Shown here: positions 1 through 5,621 of the stretch, piece after piece
Position numbering within the stretch: position 1 is the first letter of the stretch
How the letters are laid out: each line of letters opens with the position of its first letter
Source of the DNA: Chitinispirillaceae bacterium
GTDB taxonomy: Bacteria; Fibrobacterota; Chitinivibrionia; Chitinivibrionales; Chitinispirillaceae
Assembly (NCBI GenBank): GCA_016926315.1
Contig: JAFGOU010000579.1
Coordinates: 1-5,621, forward strand
Length of the DNA: 5,621 bases
Direction: 5' to 3'
The notes under the pieces: model-generated
Databases searched by the model: none
What the model was told of the DNA's origin: nothing
What the model saw: only the letters and a program-made list of their open reading frames with translations
Made by a program: the position numbers and the translations under genes

Positions 1-8
1 CCTTACGC

Positions 9-86
9 TGTCATACCGGCGAAAGCCGGTATCCAGCTAGCGAATTCAGCCAGAAAAACTGGATTCCGGCTTTCGCCGGAATGACG
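9..86. repeat. REP-like paired inverted hairpin element
   Basis: Two 28-base arms (9-36 and 59-86) are inverted copies of each other, matching at 25 of 28 positions, and are separated by a 22-base spacer. Each arm is itself a perfect 8-bp hairpin: 13-20 pairs with 25-32 around a GAAA loop, and 63-70 pairs with 75-82 around TTTC, which is GAAA on the other strand. Short extragenic repeats with a CCGGCGAAAGCCGG core are widespread in bacterial genomes and resemble REP/BIME elements, some of which are mobilised by RAYT transposases. That link is from general knowledge; no transposase is present here. Transcribed, the element could fold as two small hairpins or one long stem, and could act as a terminator-like or mRNA-stabilising structure for whatever lies to the left. 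Confidence 0.85.
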
Positions 87-122
87 GTCTTGTGACTGAG
101 AGGGTTTTCGGACAGATACTAG

Positions 123-145
123 TTGCCACCATGGCAATCATGGTG
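123..145. promoter_or_regulatory. Short palindromic site with two alternative stems
   Basis: CACCATG at 127-133 is a perfect inverted repeat of CATGGTG at 139-145, with a 5-base loop. The overlapping TTGCC (123-127) and GGCAA (133-137) form a second 5-bp stem that cannot coexist with the first. The size would suit a dimeric repressor operator or a small RNA hairpin. No function is shown, and such a short repeat can arise by chance. Confidence 0.25.
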
Positions 146-276
146 TTATTCCAAAGAATCCGGGTTAGACGATTCGCCTGCACATAATATACCCATTATT
201 GCAGCCTACAACCTATCGCTTTCTTGATCGTAGGGCGGATTCCGTTTACAAAAATAAACTCCCTTTGTCACGACGC

Positions 277-345
277 GAAAAGCGCAGTAGGCGTTTTTCC
301 GGCAATGGATTACCGATCGGCAGGAAAAACGTCCGATGCTTTTTT
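277..345 (+). promoter_or_regulatory. Candidate structured leader (attenuator-like), upstream of the Wzi-like gene
   Basis: The segment 291-300 can pair in two exclusive ways. Upstream, 277-285 pairs with 291-299 (9 bp including one G-U, loop of 5). Downstream, 292-300 pairs perfectly with 323-331 (9 bp, 22-base spacer, containing the palindrome CCGATCGG at 313-320). A third stem, 316-320 with 333-337, is followed after two bases by a run of six T (340-345), giving a weak terminator-like shape. The whole lies 80-150 bases before the likely start codon. The geometry recalls an attenuator, but the stems are A/T-rich and the terminator stem is only 5 bp. No known riboswitch class was recognised. 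Confidence 0.2.
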
Positions 346-422
346 CAGACCCGGATTGATTCCATTCCATCGAACAAGGTATTTTGATAACCACACCATT
401 AACAGGAATGTACGCCGCTGAA

Positions 423-2105
423 ATGAACTCCCGACCTCTTTTTTTCTTTCCGGCGATAGGGGCGTTTTCTTTATCCATGCTTCTGGCTATCCCTCGCGCA
501 GAATTCGGCGAACCTTCGCCGTCACTGGAGGTCCCTCTTCACCATCCGGTTTACCATTATCTCGATATGCTGCCTCTTCCGGGAAAGGTCGGTACGGTTT
601 CGCTCTCCAGGCGGCCGTTTACCGAAGCCCAGGTTTGTTCGCTTCTGGTATTCGTTGAGCGATCGGGACAGCGAACCGACACCTCGATCTCTCGATTTTA
701 CCTGAGGCAGTTCAGGAGGCTGCCTTCCGGCATGCCGGTGCAGGCGCAGCCGGCCATGGCAAAGCTCGACGGATTCCGGACCGTGGCGTATCCGTATGCC
801 GTTTCCACGACCTCAATGCAGGACAGCGCATTTTCCCATGCGGGATTTTCCGCTGCCGCTGTCGATTCCGTCTCGAATGCGATTGAGGCGCATAACGCCA
901 CCCGGGTCGGACTGCGCATGGCATCTTCGTACGGCAGGGCGCTCGTTTATTTTGACGGCGCAATAGCGACGGAATACAGCACCCTCGCGACATGGGACAA
1001 AGCCGTTGACCCGCGCCGGGGTATTTTTCAGACACCGATCCTGACGGACAGCGGAACCCCGGGGCATTTCATGGGGTACGATCTGTTTACCGCTTATGCC
1101 AAGGCCTCCCTGCCGTGGTTCGATTTAAAAATGGGGAGCGATCGGATATCCTGGGGGCATGCCGATTCATCGGGGCTTCTTTTTTCCGGTTCGGGAAGCC
1201 CGTTTCTGCACCTGTCGGCCGATAAGGAGATCGGTGATCTCAACTATGCGTTTCTGCTCGGGAAGCTGATCGGCGATACCTATGGCGAGCGCAGGGTGAT
1301 CTATGCCAAGCGGGTATCGTATACCCCGTACGCATGGCTGTCTCTCGGGTTTTCCGATGCGGTAATAACCGTAAACCGGGATTTCGAACCGTTGTACTGC
1401 TTCCCCTTCATTCCGTTTTACTTCACCGAGCATTTCCTCGGTGACCTGGACAACCGCACCATGTCGTTCGACGCCCGAACGGTTTTGCGAAAACGGCTGG
1501 TCCTCTATGGCGAGCTGTTCCTCGACGACATCAGCAACCTGCTCGGCATGTTTTCCAACGACTCATGGGGGGATAAATGGGCAACGGTCGCCGGCGCGAA
1601 AATCATTGACCCGGTTCCCTTGCTTGCGGCATCCATGCTTCGGCTGGAGTATACCCAGATTGAGCCATGGGTGTACACGACATCGTCCCGGCCCGGTCTT
1701 GAGGCGAACAACTATCCCATCCATTTCGGCCGGGTGCTCGGAAACCGGCTTGGTCCTCATGCGCGTTCGTTCGGGTTCGAATGGTCCGGCCGGTACGATG
1801 ACAGGACGGGCGGCAGCATCGCCGTCACGCGGTACTGGAAAGGGAGGGGTCCCGGTTCGTCGATATTCGACCGGAACGTGCAGACCGATACGGTCAACGG
1901 AACCATTGTGTATAACCGGATGACCGAAACAAAGGAGTACCGGTTCCAGGATTTTGACCGCGATCGTTCGGCGCTTTCGGCATCGGTCGACACCTGGTTT
2001 CACCACCGGATGCGCGCGGTGGTAAACGGTGATTTCGCCATAGAGAGGGAACCGGTTTCGTTACGCCTGTTCCGGGCCGGCCTATCGTTCCAGGTGCATT
2101 ACTGA
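423..2105 (+). CDS. Wzi-like outer-membrane beta-barrel protein (capsule assembly family)
   Basis: The product is a 560-residue secreted protein. From ATG 423 it begins MNSR, then a hydrophobic stretch (about residues 5-22) forming a plausible signal peptide that ends near IPRA. I prefer this start because the longer forms (ATG 408, TTG 384) add an uncharged or acidic leader before the signal; however, no start has an ideal ribosome site (AAGG lies 4 bases before TTG 384, AGGA abuts ATG 408). Residues 36-75 contain a VPLHHPVYHYLD segment and a PFTEAQV helix, a soluble N-terminal module. The remainder has alternating, aromatic-rich, strand-like sequence, with the segment GSDRISWG..SSGLLFSGSGSP (238-260) resembling the GR..WG...LLLS motif of Wzi proteins, and ends in RAGLSFQVHY, a final strand with a terminal aromatic suited to BAM-assisted insertion. 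E. coli Wzi is an outer-membrane lectin that anchors capsule to the cell surface. The family call is from motif recognition only. No capsule genes adjoin it, so the ligand is unknown; another large outer-membrane barrel is the alternative. Confidence 0.65.
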   Translation: MNSRPLFFFPAIGAFSLSMLLAIPRAEFGEPSPSLEVPLHHPVYHYLDMLPLPGKVGTVSLSRRPFTEAQVCSLLVFVERSGQRTDTSISRFYLRQFRRLPSGMPVQAQPAMAKLDGFRTVAYPYAVSTTSMQDSAFSHAGFSAAAVDSVSNAIEAHNATRVGLRMASSYGRALVYFDGAIATEYSTLATWDKAVDPRRGIFQTPILTDSGTPGHFMGYDLFTAYAKASLPWFDLKMGSDRISWGHADSSGLLFSGSGSPFLHLSADKEIGDLNYAFLLGKLIGDTYGERRVIYAKRVSYTPYAWLSLGFSDAVITVNRDFEPLYCFPFIPFYFTEHFLGDLDNRTMSFDARTVLRKRLVLYGELFLDDISNLLGMFSNDSWGDKWATVAGAKIIDPVPLLAASMLRLEYTQIEPWVYTTSSRPGLEANNYPIHFGRVLGNRLGPHARSFGFEWSGRYDDRTGGSIAVTRYWKGRGPGSSIFDRNVQTDTVNGTIVYNRMTETKEYRFQDFDRDRSALSASVDTWFHHRMRAVVNGDFAIEREPVSLRLFRAGLSFQVHY

Positions 2106-3655
2106 GCCGTTGCAGTCTGATAGCGAACCCGTTTGCGGAACCAGGTCACGATAAAAGAAACGCCGGTGAAAAAAAAGGCAAAGGAAAGCAGGCCGATAAG
2201 CCCCTCTTTTCCCAGAAGCACATACACGGGAATAGTGGTGACGGCAAGAAGGGTCATGAGCGAGAAAGAGATGGAGCGTTTGGCCTGGTGGTTGAAAAGA
2301 TGCCGGCGGTATTCAGATTCCGATCCGCCGAGAAACCGCAGGAAATCAAGTCCTTCACGCCACCTCTTTTTCCGGAAAACAGGATACTCGGCAAGCTGGT
2401 CCATCGCGGGAGTCCATCCCGCCCGTTCGACATAGGACTGCAGAAGTGGCTGCGCCAGCCGGACATGTTTTTTCGCAACCAGGACATCGACCATCATGGG
2501 GATAAGGTCGTTCTCTCCCGGCCGCAGAACATAGGCCCGGTGCAAAAAGTGAAACGCGCGCCCGAACGCCTTTTTCTCCCGGAAATAATCGGCGAGAAAC
2601 CAGAAATCTTCGACACATGAGGGGTCGTTTCCGGCAACCGCGCGTAAAGCGATCCTCTCCATTTTTACATAATCGCCGGTCAGGCGAAAATGGTTGTAGT
2701 AGTCGCGAAGGGTTTCAAGATTGTCGTCATCGAGAGAGAGCGCGGATTCAAAGGCCTCCTCCGCTTCCCGGTCCATCCCTTTTTCGGACAGGATGATCGC
2801 TTTGACGCGGAAGCTTTCCGCGTCGAGAGGAGAGATGTTGATCGCCTTTTCGGCGGCTTCAAGACCCGGATCGAGATCGTCGTTGTTCAGGAGCGCATAC
2901 GCAAGGTCGATGTATCCGATCGGCGAATTCGGAAACAGGCGTATGGACTCTTTGGCGACGGTCACCGCCTTTTCGGGTTGGCCGTTCTGTGAGTGGCAGT
3001 ATGCCAGCCGCGAAAGGTAGCGTATATTGTTGGGGGAGGCGGCAAGGGCCTGTTCGTACAGCGCGATGGCGCTTTCCGGTTTACCGCCTGCGATATTCAG
3101 GTCGGAGAGGAGTTCCCGCACTTCATCGTAGTGCGGATTGATTTCAAGCGCGGCGAGGAAACAGGATTCGGCGTTTTCGTAGAAACCGGCGCGATCGTAG
3201 GCGATCCCGGCGTTGCGAAGCGTTTCGGGATTAAGGAGACCCTTGTCGCGGATCCGCTCGAAACATGAAATCGATTTGTCAAGCTGGTTCGTTTCGGCAT
3301 AGTACCAGATCAGCGCGGACACGACGGGCTCGTTGTCCGGATGGTGGTTATCCGCTTCAATGAGGAACGCTCCCGCTTCGTTCATGCGATGGAGCATGGC
3401 GTACGCGTAAAACATGCCCAGGAGACAATCGGGGTTTTCCGGATCGAGCTTGAGGGCGGTCTGGAGGTATGCTATCGCCTCATCCGGTTTGTTCTGCTCT
3501 GCTGAAAGGCGGGAATAGATGAAATACAGCTCCCAGTCTTCCGAAAAGGCATGAGCGTATTTGTCAAGGAGCAATTTTGCTTCTTCAAACAGGCCGAGTT
3601 CGATGAGGTCCTGGGCTTTATCGAAAAATTCGTTGTGATCGGGCCACTGGTCCAT
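2099..3655 (-). CDS. TPR-repeat protein with C-terminal membrane hairpin
   Basis: The product has 518 residues and no signal peptide. Residues about 5-380 are a long array of roughly eight to ten 34-residue tetratricopeptide repeats. The clearest are 41-74 (ending ALKLDPEN), 144-177 (AGIAYDRAGFYENAESCFLAAL), 178-211 (ESAIALYEQALAASPNN), 212-245 and 280-313. A less regular helical part (about 385-458) follows. Two hydrophobic segments (about 463-481 and 486-505), joined by a short GKEG turn and flanked by KRS and RKRVR, predict a hairpin with both ends and the TPR array in the cytoplasm. TPR arrays bind other proteins, so a membrane-tethered scaffold is the likely role; the partner is unknown. 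Its ATG lies 3 bases after the racemase stop, and the only purine-rich site (AAGGG, 3671-3675) is 15 bases away, so translation probably depends on coupling. Its stop codon overlaps the end of the convergent Wzi-like gene. The CDS is certain; the specific function is not recognised. Confidence 0.9.
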   Translation of the reverse strand: MDQWPDHNEFFDKAQDLIELGLFEEAKLLLDKYAHAFSEDWELYFIYSRLSAEQNKPDEAIAYLQTALKLDPENPDCLLGMFYAYAMLHRMNEAGAFLIEADNHHPDNEPVVSALIWYYAETNQLDKSISCFERIRDKGLLNPETLRNAGIAYDRAGFYENAESCFLAALEINPHYDEVRELLSDLNIAGGKPESAIALYEQALAASPNNIRYLSRLAYCHSQNGQPEKAVTVAKESIRLFPNSPIGYIDLAYALLNNDDLDPGLEAAEKAINISPLDAESFRVKAIILSEKGMDREAEEAFESALSLDDDNLETLRDYYNHFRLTGDYVKMERIALRAVAGNDPSCVEDFWFLADYFREKKAFGRAFHFLHRAYVLRPGENDLIPMMVDVLVAKKHVRLAQPLLQSYVERAGWTPAMDQLAEYPVFRKKRWREGLDFLRFLGGSESEYRRHLFNHQAKRSISFSLMTLLAVTTIPVYVLLGKEGLIGLLSFAFFFTGVSFIVTWFRKRVRYQTATAQ

Positions 3656-3658
3656 ACG

Positions 3659-4813
3659 TCAATAAATATACCCTTTTTCCCTGGCAAACACCCTGCCGTT
3701 GAGGAAATAGGTTTTTTCAGGGAATGGGCCCAGACGGCAGAGTATTTCGTAGGCGATGGTGTGGTCGAGCAGGGCGATATCGTCCGGCGTGATCGTTTCT
3801 TTTCCCTGCCGTCCGATTGCCACGACCTCGTCGCGTACCTTGAATCCGGGGCTGGGGCCGGCATCGACCATGCAGAAGTCCATGGTGACGGCGCCGGCGA
3901 TGCGGTATCGCTTCCCGCGTATGAGAAGATATCCGCGGTTGCCGAGTGAACGCGGATACCCGCAACCGTATCCCAGGCCAATGGTCGCGATCACGGTGTC
4001 GCGACGCGTGATATACCGTCCGCCGTAACTGATGGGCGTTCCAGCAGGGACCGCTTTCATGTTCACCACCTGGCTTTTCAGAGTCAGGACCGGTTTGAGG
4101 TCGAGTGGAACGGGGAAGGATGGATTCGGGCGGCAGCCGTAGAGTTCGATGCCGGGCCGCACCAGGGTGCAGCCGCGCAGGGGGAAATGGGTAATCCCCG
4201 CGCTGTTGGCGAAATGGATTTGGGCCGGATCGATACCCTCTTTCCGGAAGCGTGCAACGGCGGCATTAAGCAGCCGGACCTGTGCACGCATGACCGGCAT
4301 ATCTCCGACGTCTGCATTGGCGAGATGGGTGAAAACACCTTCGAGCAGCAGGAGCGGGGAGCGGGCGATCCTGCAGGCGGCCTCAGGAACGGCGCGTGGA
4401 AGGATTCCCATGCGGTGCATGCGGGTGTCGACGTTGCAGTGAAAACGAACCGGTACGCCGGTCTTTTTCCAGCTCTCCAGATCCGAGAGGTCATTAAGCG
4501 TAAAGATCAGGCCGCAATGGGATCCTTTTCTGATCTCGGGAGGCGCGGCAGGTCCAAGCACGAGTAAAGGGCTTTTTATGCCGTGACGGCGGAGAAAAAA
4601 TGCTTCGGACGGGTTGTTGACCGCAAAAAAACGAACGCCTCCATACCGTTCAAGCGCCAGGGCGATGGATCTGCTGCCGCAGCCATAGGCCCGGTCTTTA
4701 ACAACCGCAATAAGCTCCACGCCCGGGGGAAGACGCGATCTGATCACGGAACAGTTATGCAGCAGATCGTCGAGGGAGCAGTCGATGCGGGGAAGAAAAG
4801 CGTCGCGGGTCAT
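3659..4813 (-). CDS. alr: Alanine racemase, PLP-dependent
   Basis: The product has 384 residues, the usual length for the family, which interconverts L- and D-alanine for peptidoglycan in the cytoplasm. By comparison with the Geobacillus stearothermophilus enzyme, the PLP lysine is K39 (AVVKDRAYG), the second base is Y263 (ISYGGRY), and conserved cofactor or fold residues are R134, H163, S204 (NSAG), R219 (VRPGIELYG) and M311-D312 (TMDFCMVD). The N-terminal barrel (about 8-235) and C-terminal beta domain (about 240-384) are complete. The reading frame stays open back to 5101, but that extension runs inside hisI in another frame. ATG 4813 has AGGA 7 bases upstream and gives the canonical N-terminus, so it is the start. 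Oddities: KANAYGHG reads KDRAYGCG, GYADG reads GYGCG, DTGM reads DTRM, the carbamylated lysine is replaced by N127, and the C-terminal RVPR motif reads PFPE. Function is very likely racemisation; substrate preference could differ. It sits 40 bases after hisI and 3 before the TPR gene. Confidence 0.93.
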   Translation of the reverse strand: MTRDAFLPRIDCSLDDLLHNCSVIRSRLPPGVELIAVVKDRAYGCGSRSIALALERYGGVRFFAVNNPSEAFFLRRHGIKSPLLVLGPAAPPEIRKGSHCGLIFTLNDLSDLESWKKTGVPVRFHCNVDTRMHRMGILPRAVPEAACRIARSPLLLLEGVFTHLANADVGDMPVMRAQVRLLNAAVARFRKEGIDPAQIHFANSAGITHFPLRGCTLVRPGIELYGCRPNPSFPVPLDLKPVLTLKSQVVNMKAVPAGTPISYGGRYITRRDTVIATIGLGYGCGYPRSLGNRGYLLIRGKRYRIAGAVTMDFCMVDAGPSPGFKVRDEVVAIGRQGKETITPDDIALLDHTIAYEILCRLGPFPEKTYFLNGRVFAREKGYIY

Positions 4814-4820
4814 GGGTGGT

Positions 4821-4826
4821 TCCTGC
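4821..4826 (-). promoter_or_regulatory. Ribosome binding site of alr
   Basis: On the minus strand GCAGGA ends 7 bases before ATG 4813. It decides the racemase start against the much longer open frame that continues to 5101. Confidence 0.75.
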
Positions 4827-4853
4827 CGTTCAGATGTTTGACCGATGCTACCA

Positions 4854-5225
4854 TTATCGCCCGTCGCCATCGGCCATTTTTTTATCGACGACGGTCCATT
4901 CGTTGTCGCGCAACTGTCGGAAAAAACAGGAAAAATAGTTTTCATGGCAGGCGCCCCCGGTCTGGTTGACCTTGAAAAGCAGCGCATCGCCGTCGCAATC
5001 GATATGCGCTTCGACCACTTTCTGCACGTGGCCCGAGGTCTCTCCCTTGAACCAGCGTTTTTTACGTGACCGGCTGTAGTAGACCATGACGCCGGTTTCA
5101 ATGGTTTCCATGAGCGTTTCGCGATTCATGTACGCAAGCATGAGAACCCGGCCGCTCACGGCGTCCTGCGCGATGACCGTTACCAGCCCCTTGTCGTCGA
5201 ACGTGACCGCATCGATGCTATTCAT
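4854..5225 (-). CDS. hisI: Phosphoribosyl-AMP cyclohydrolase
   Basis: The 123-residue product is a single-domain HisI, which hydrolyses the adenine ring of phosphoribosyl-AMP in the third step of histidine synthesis. The family core is intact: VLMLAYMN (27-34), [18 protein letters not shown] (49-66), the metal-binding DCDGD (76-80), and [12 protein letters not shown] (91-102). The three cysteines C77, C93 and C100 have the 16- and 7-residue spacing of the zinc ligands in the family. There is no fused HisE (phosphoribosyl-ATP pyrophosphatase) domain: the protein stops about 20 residues after the last cysteine, with a short polar tail, so HisE must be encoded elsewhere. The ATG is preceded by AGAAGGG at 7 bases. 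It lies 30 bases after proA and 40 before alr, on the same strand, with no other histidine gene in view. Confidence 0.96.
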   Translation of the reverse strand: MNSIDAVTFDDKGLVTVIAQDAVSGRVLMLAYMNRETLMETIETGVMVYYSRSRKKRWFKGETSGHVQKVVEAHIDCDGDALLFKVNQTGGACHENYFSCFFRQLRDNEWTVVDKKMADGDGR

Positions 5226-5232
5226 CAGGTTT

Positions 5233-5239
5233 CCCTTCT
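5233..5239 (-). promoter_or_regulatory. Ribosome binding site of hisI
   Basis: On the minus strand AGAAGGG ends 7 bases before ATG 5225, a strong, well-placed Shine-Dalgarno sequence inside the 30-base gap after proA. Confidence 0.75.
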
Positions 5240-5255
5240 TTTTGGCGAAGCGTTT

Positions 5256-5621
5256 TCATGTGCGGATGTGGCCGTTGCCTTCAACGATCCATTTGTAGGT
5301 GGTCAGGTCGGCCACGCCCATGGGGCCGCGGGCGTGCAACTTGTCGGTGGATATGCCGATCTCGCATCCCAGGCCGTATTCACCGCCATCGGCGAACCGG
5401 GTGCTCGCGTTGACCATCACCGAGGAGGAATCGACCTGCCGCAGGAACCGCTCCGCCTCCCGACGCGACTCGGTGACGATTGCGTCGGTGTGATGGGAGC
5501 CGTAGGTGTTGATGTGGTCGATTGCCTTGCCGCAGTCTTTCACCGTGCGGACCGCGCATCGCAGGTCGAGGTGTTCCGTTTTCCAGTCTTCGACGGAGGC
5601 TTTTTTGACCGCGGGGGACAG
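5256..5621 (-). CDS. proA: Glutamate-5-semialdehyde dehydrogenase (gamma-glutamyl phosphate reductase), C-terminal part
   Basis: The frame is open to the right edge of the window, so only the last 121 residues are seen, starting [20 protein letters not shown]. ProA reduces gamma-glutamyl phosphate with NADPH to glutamate-5-semialdehyde, the second step of proline synthesis in the cytoplasm. The C-terminal signatures are all present: [58 protein letters not shown] and [15 protein letters not shown]. The catalytic cysteine lies earlier in the protein and is outside the window. Full-length ProA is usually about 415-420 residues, so roughly 300 are missing. An internal GTG at 5543 could be mistaken for a start, but the homology continues through it. 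It is the most upstream visible gene of the minus-strand series. Confidence 0.96.
   Translation of the reverse strand: MSPAVKKASVEDWKTEHLDLRCAVRTVKDCGKAIDHINTYGSHHTDAIVTESRREAERFLRQVDSSSVMVNASTRFADGGEYGLGCEIGISTDKLHARGPMGVADLTTYKWIVEGNGHIRT

Larger units (their letters stand above)
87..422. other. Gene-free upstream region of the Wzi-like gene
   Basis: No reading frame here looks like a real protein: the small frames present are short, low in recognisable composition and overlap each other on both strands. I found no convincing sigma-70 promoter. TTTACA at 245-250 and TTGTCA at 265-270 resemble -35 boxes and TAATAT at 185-190 resembles a -10 box, but none has a partner at 16-18 bases. The region contains a small palindromic site (123-145) and several overlapping stems (277-345), described separately. 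It presumably carries the promoter and 5' leader of the gene that follows. Confidence 0.5.

Noticed and set aside
183..190. CATAATAT as a -10 promoter box
   Set aside because: The nearest -35-like hexamer (TTAGAC, 165-170) is only 12-14 bases away, too close for a sigma-70 promoter.
439..445. Seven-T run in the signal-peptide region as a phase-variation tract
   Set aside because: Phase-variable tracts are usually longer; the run simply encodes consecutive Phe codons in the hydrophobic core.
199..478. Small overlapping frames on both strands upstream of the Wzi-like gene (for example 199-387 plus, 206-478 minus)
   Set aside because: They are short, overlap each other on opposite strands, have no clear ribosome site and no recognisable protein features.
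1441..1923. 160-residue plus-strand frame inside the Wzi-like gene
   Set aside because: It lies wholly within a better-supported gene in a shifted frame and is rich in Arg, Pro, Ser and Thr, as expected of a shadow frame.
2169..2176. Eight-A run (eight T on the coding strand) near the end of the TPR gene as a frameshift site
   Set aside because: It encodes Phe residues inside the second membrane segment, the frame is intact on both sides, and there is no downstream stimulatory structure that I can see.
3551..3949. 132-residue plus-strand frame antisense to the alr-TPR junction
   Set aside because: It is a mirror of the real minus-strand genes, with no ribosome site or family features.
3472..3981. 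169-residue minus-strand frame spanning the alr-TPR junction
   Set aside because: It crosses two well-supported genes in a different frame; its sequence has low-complexity Ser/Pro/Arg character and no motif.
4814..5101. N-terminal extension of the racemase frame by about 96 residues
   Set aside because: It overlaps most of hisI in another frame, has the composition of a shadow translation, and the internal ATG 4813 has a good ribosome site and the family's normal N-terminus.

Overview
The window comes from a Gram-negative bacterium of moderate GC content (by eye somewhat above 50%). The Gram-negative call rests on a secreted, beta-barrel-type outer-membrane protein of the Wzi (capsule assembly) kind. 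Nothing here fixes the phylum: there is no rRNA or tRNA, and the housekeeping enzymes are too conserved to place by eye.

Layout. Positions 1-422 hold no convincing gene. They contain a REP-like pair of inverted hairpins (9-86), a short palindromic site (123-145), and a leader with overlapping, mutually exclusive stems (277-345). A plus-strand gene (423-2105; possible earlier starts at 408 or 384) encodes the Wzi-like protein. The rest of the window is a compact minus-strand gene series, read from the right edge: proA (3' end only, 5621-5256), hisI (5225-4854), an alanine racemase (4813-3659) and a large TPR protein with a C-terminal membrane hairpin (3655-2099). The gaps are 30, 40 and 3 bases, so one transcript is likely, with its promoter beyond the right edge. 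The Wzi-like gene and the TPR gene converge and overlap by 7 bases at their stop codons, leaving no room for a terminator between them.

How the genes fit together. ProA makes glutamate-5-semialdehyde for proline. HisI opens the ring of phosphoribosyl-AMP in histidine synthesis. The racemase would supply D-alanine for the cell wall. This is a mixed amino-acid operon rather than a single pathway. The TPR protein is the unusual member: its start lies 3 bases after the racemase stop with no well-placed ribosome binding site, which suggests translational coupling. It looks like a cytoplasmic scaffold tethered to the inner membrane.

The points most worth a second look are the racemase, which keeps both catalytic bases but departs from consensus at several conserved motifs; the coupled TPR membrane protein; the compensatory base changes in the hairpin pair; and the structured leader of the Wzi-like gene. 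No CRISPR array, transposase, phage gene or defence system is visible, and I do not see evidence for a wholly new system.
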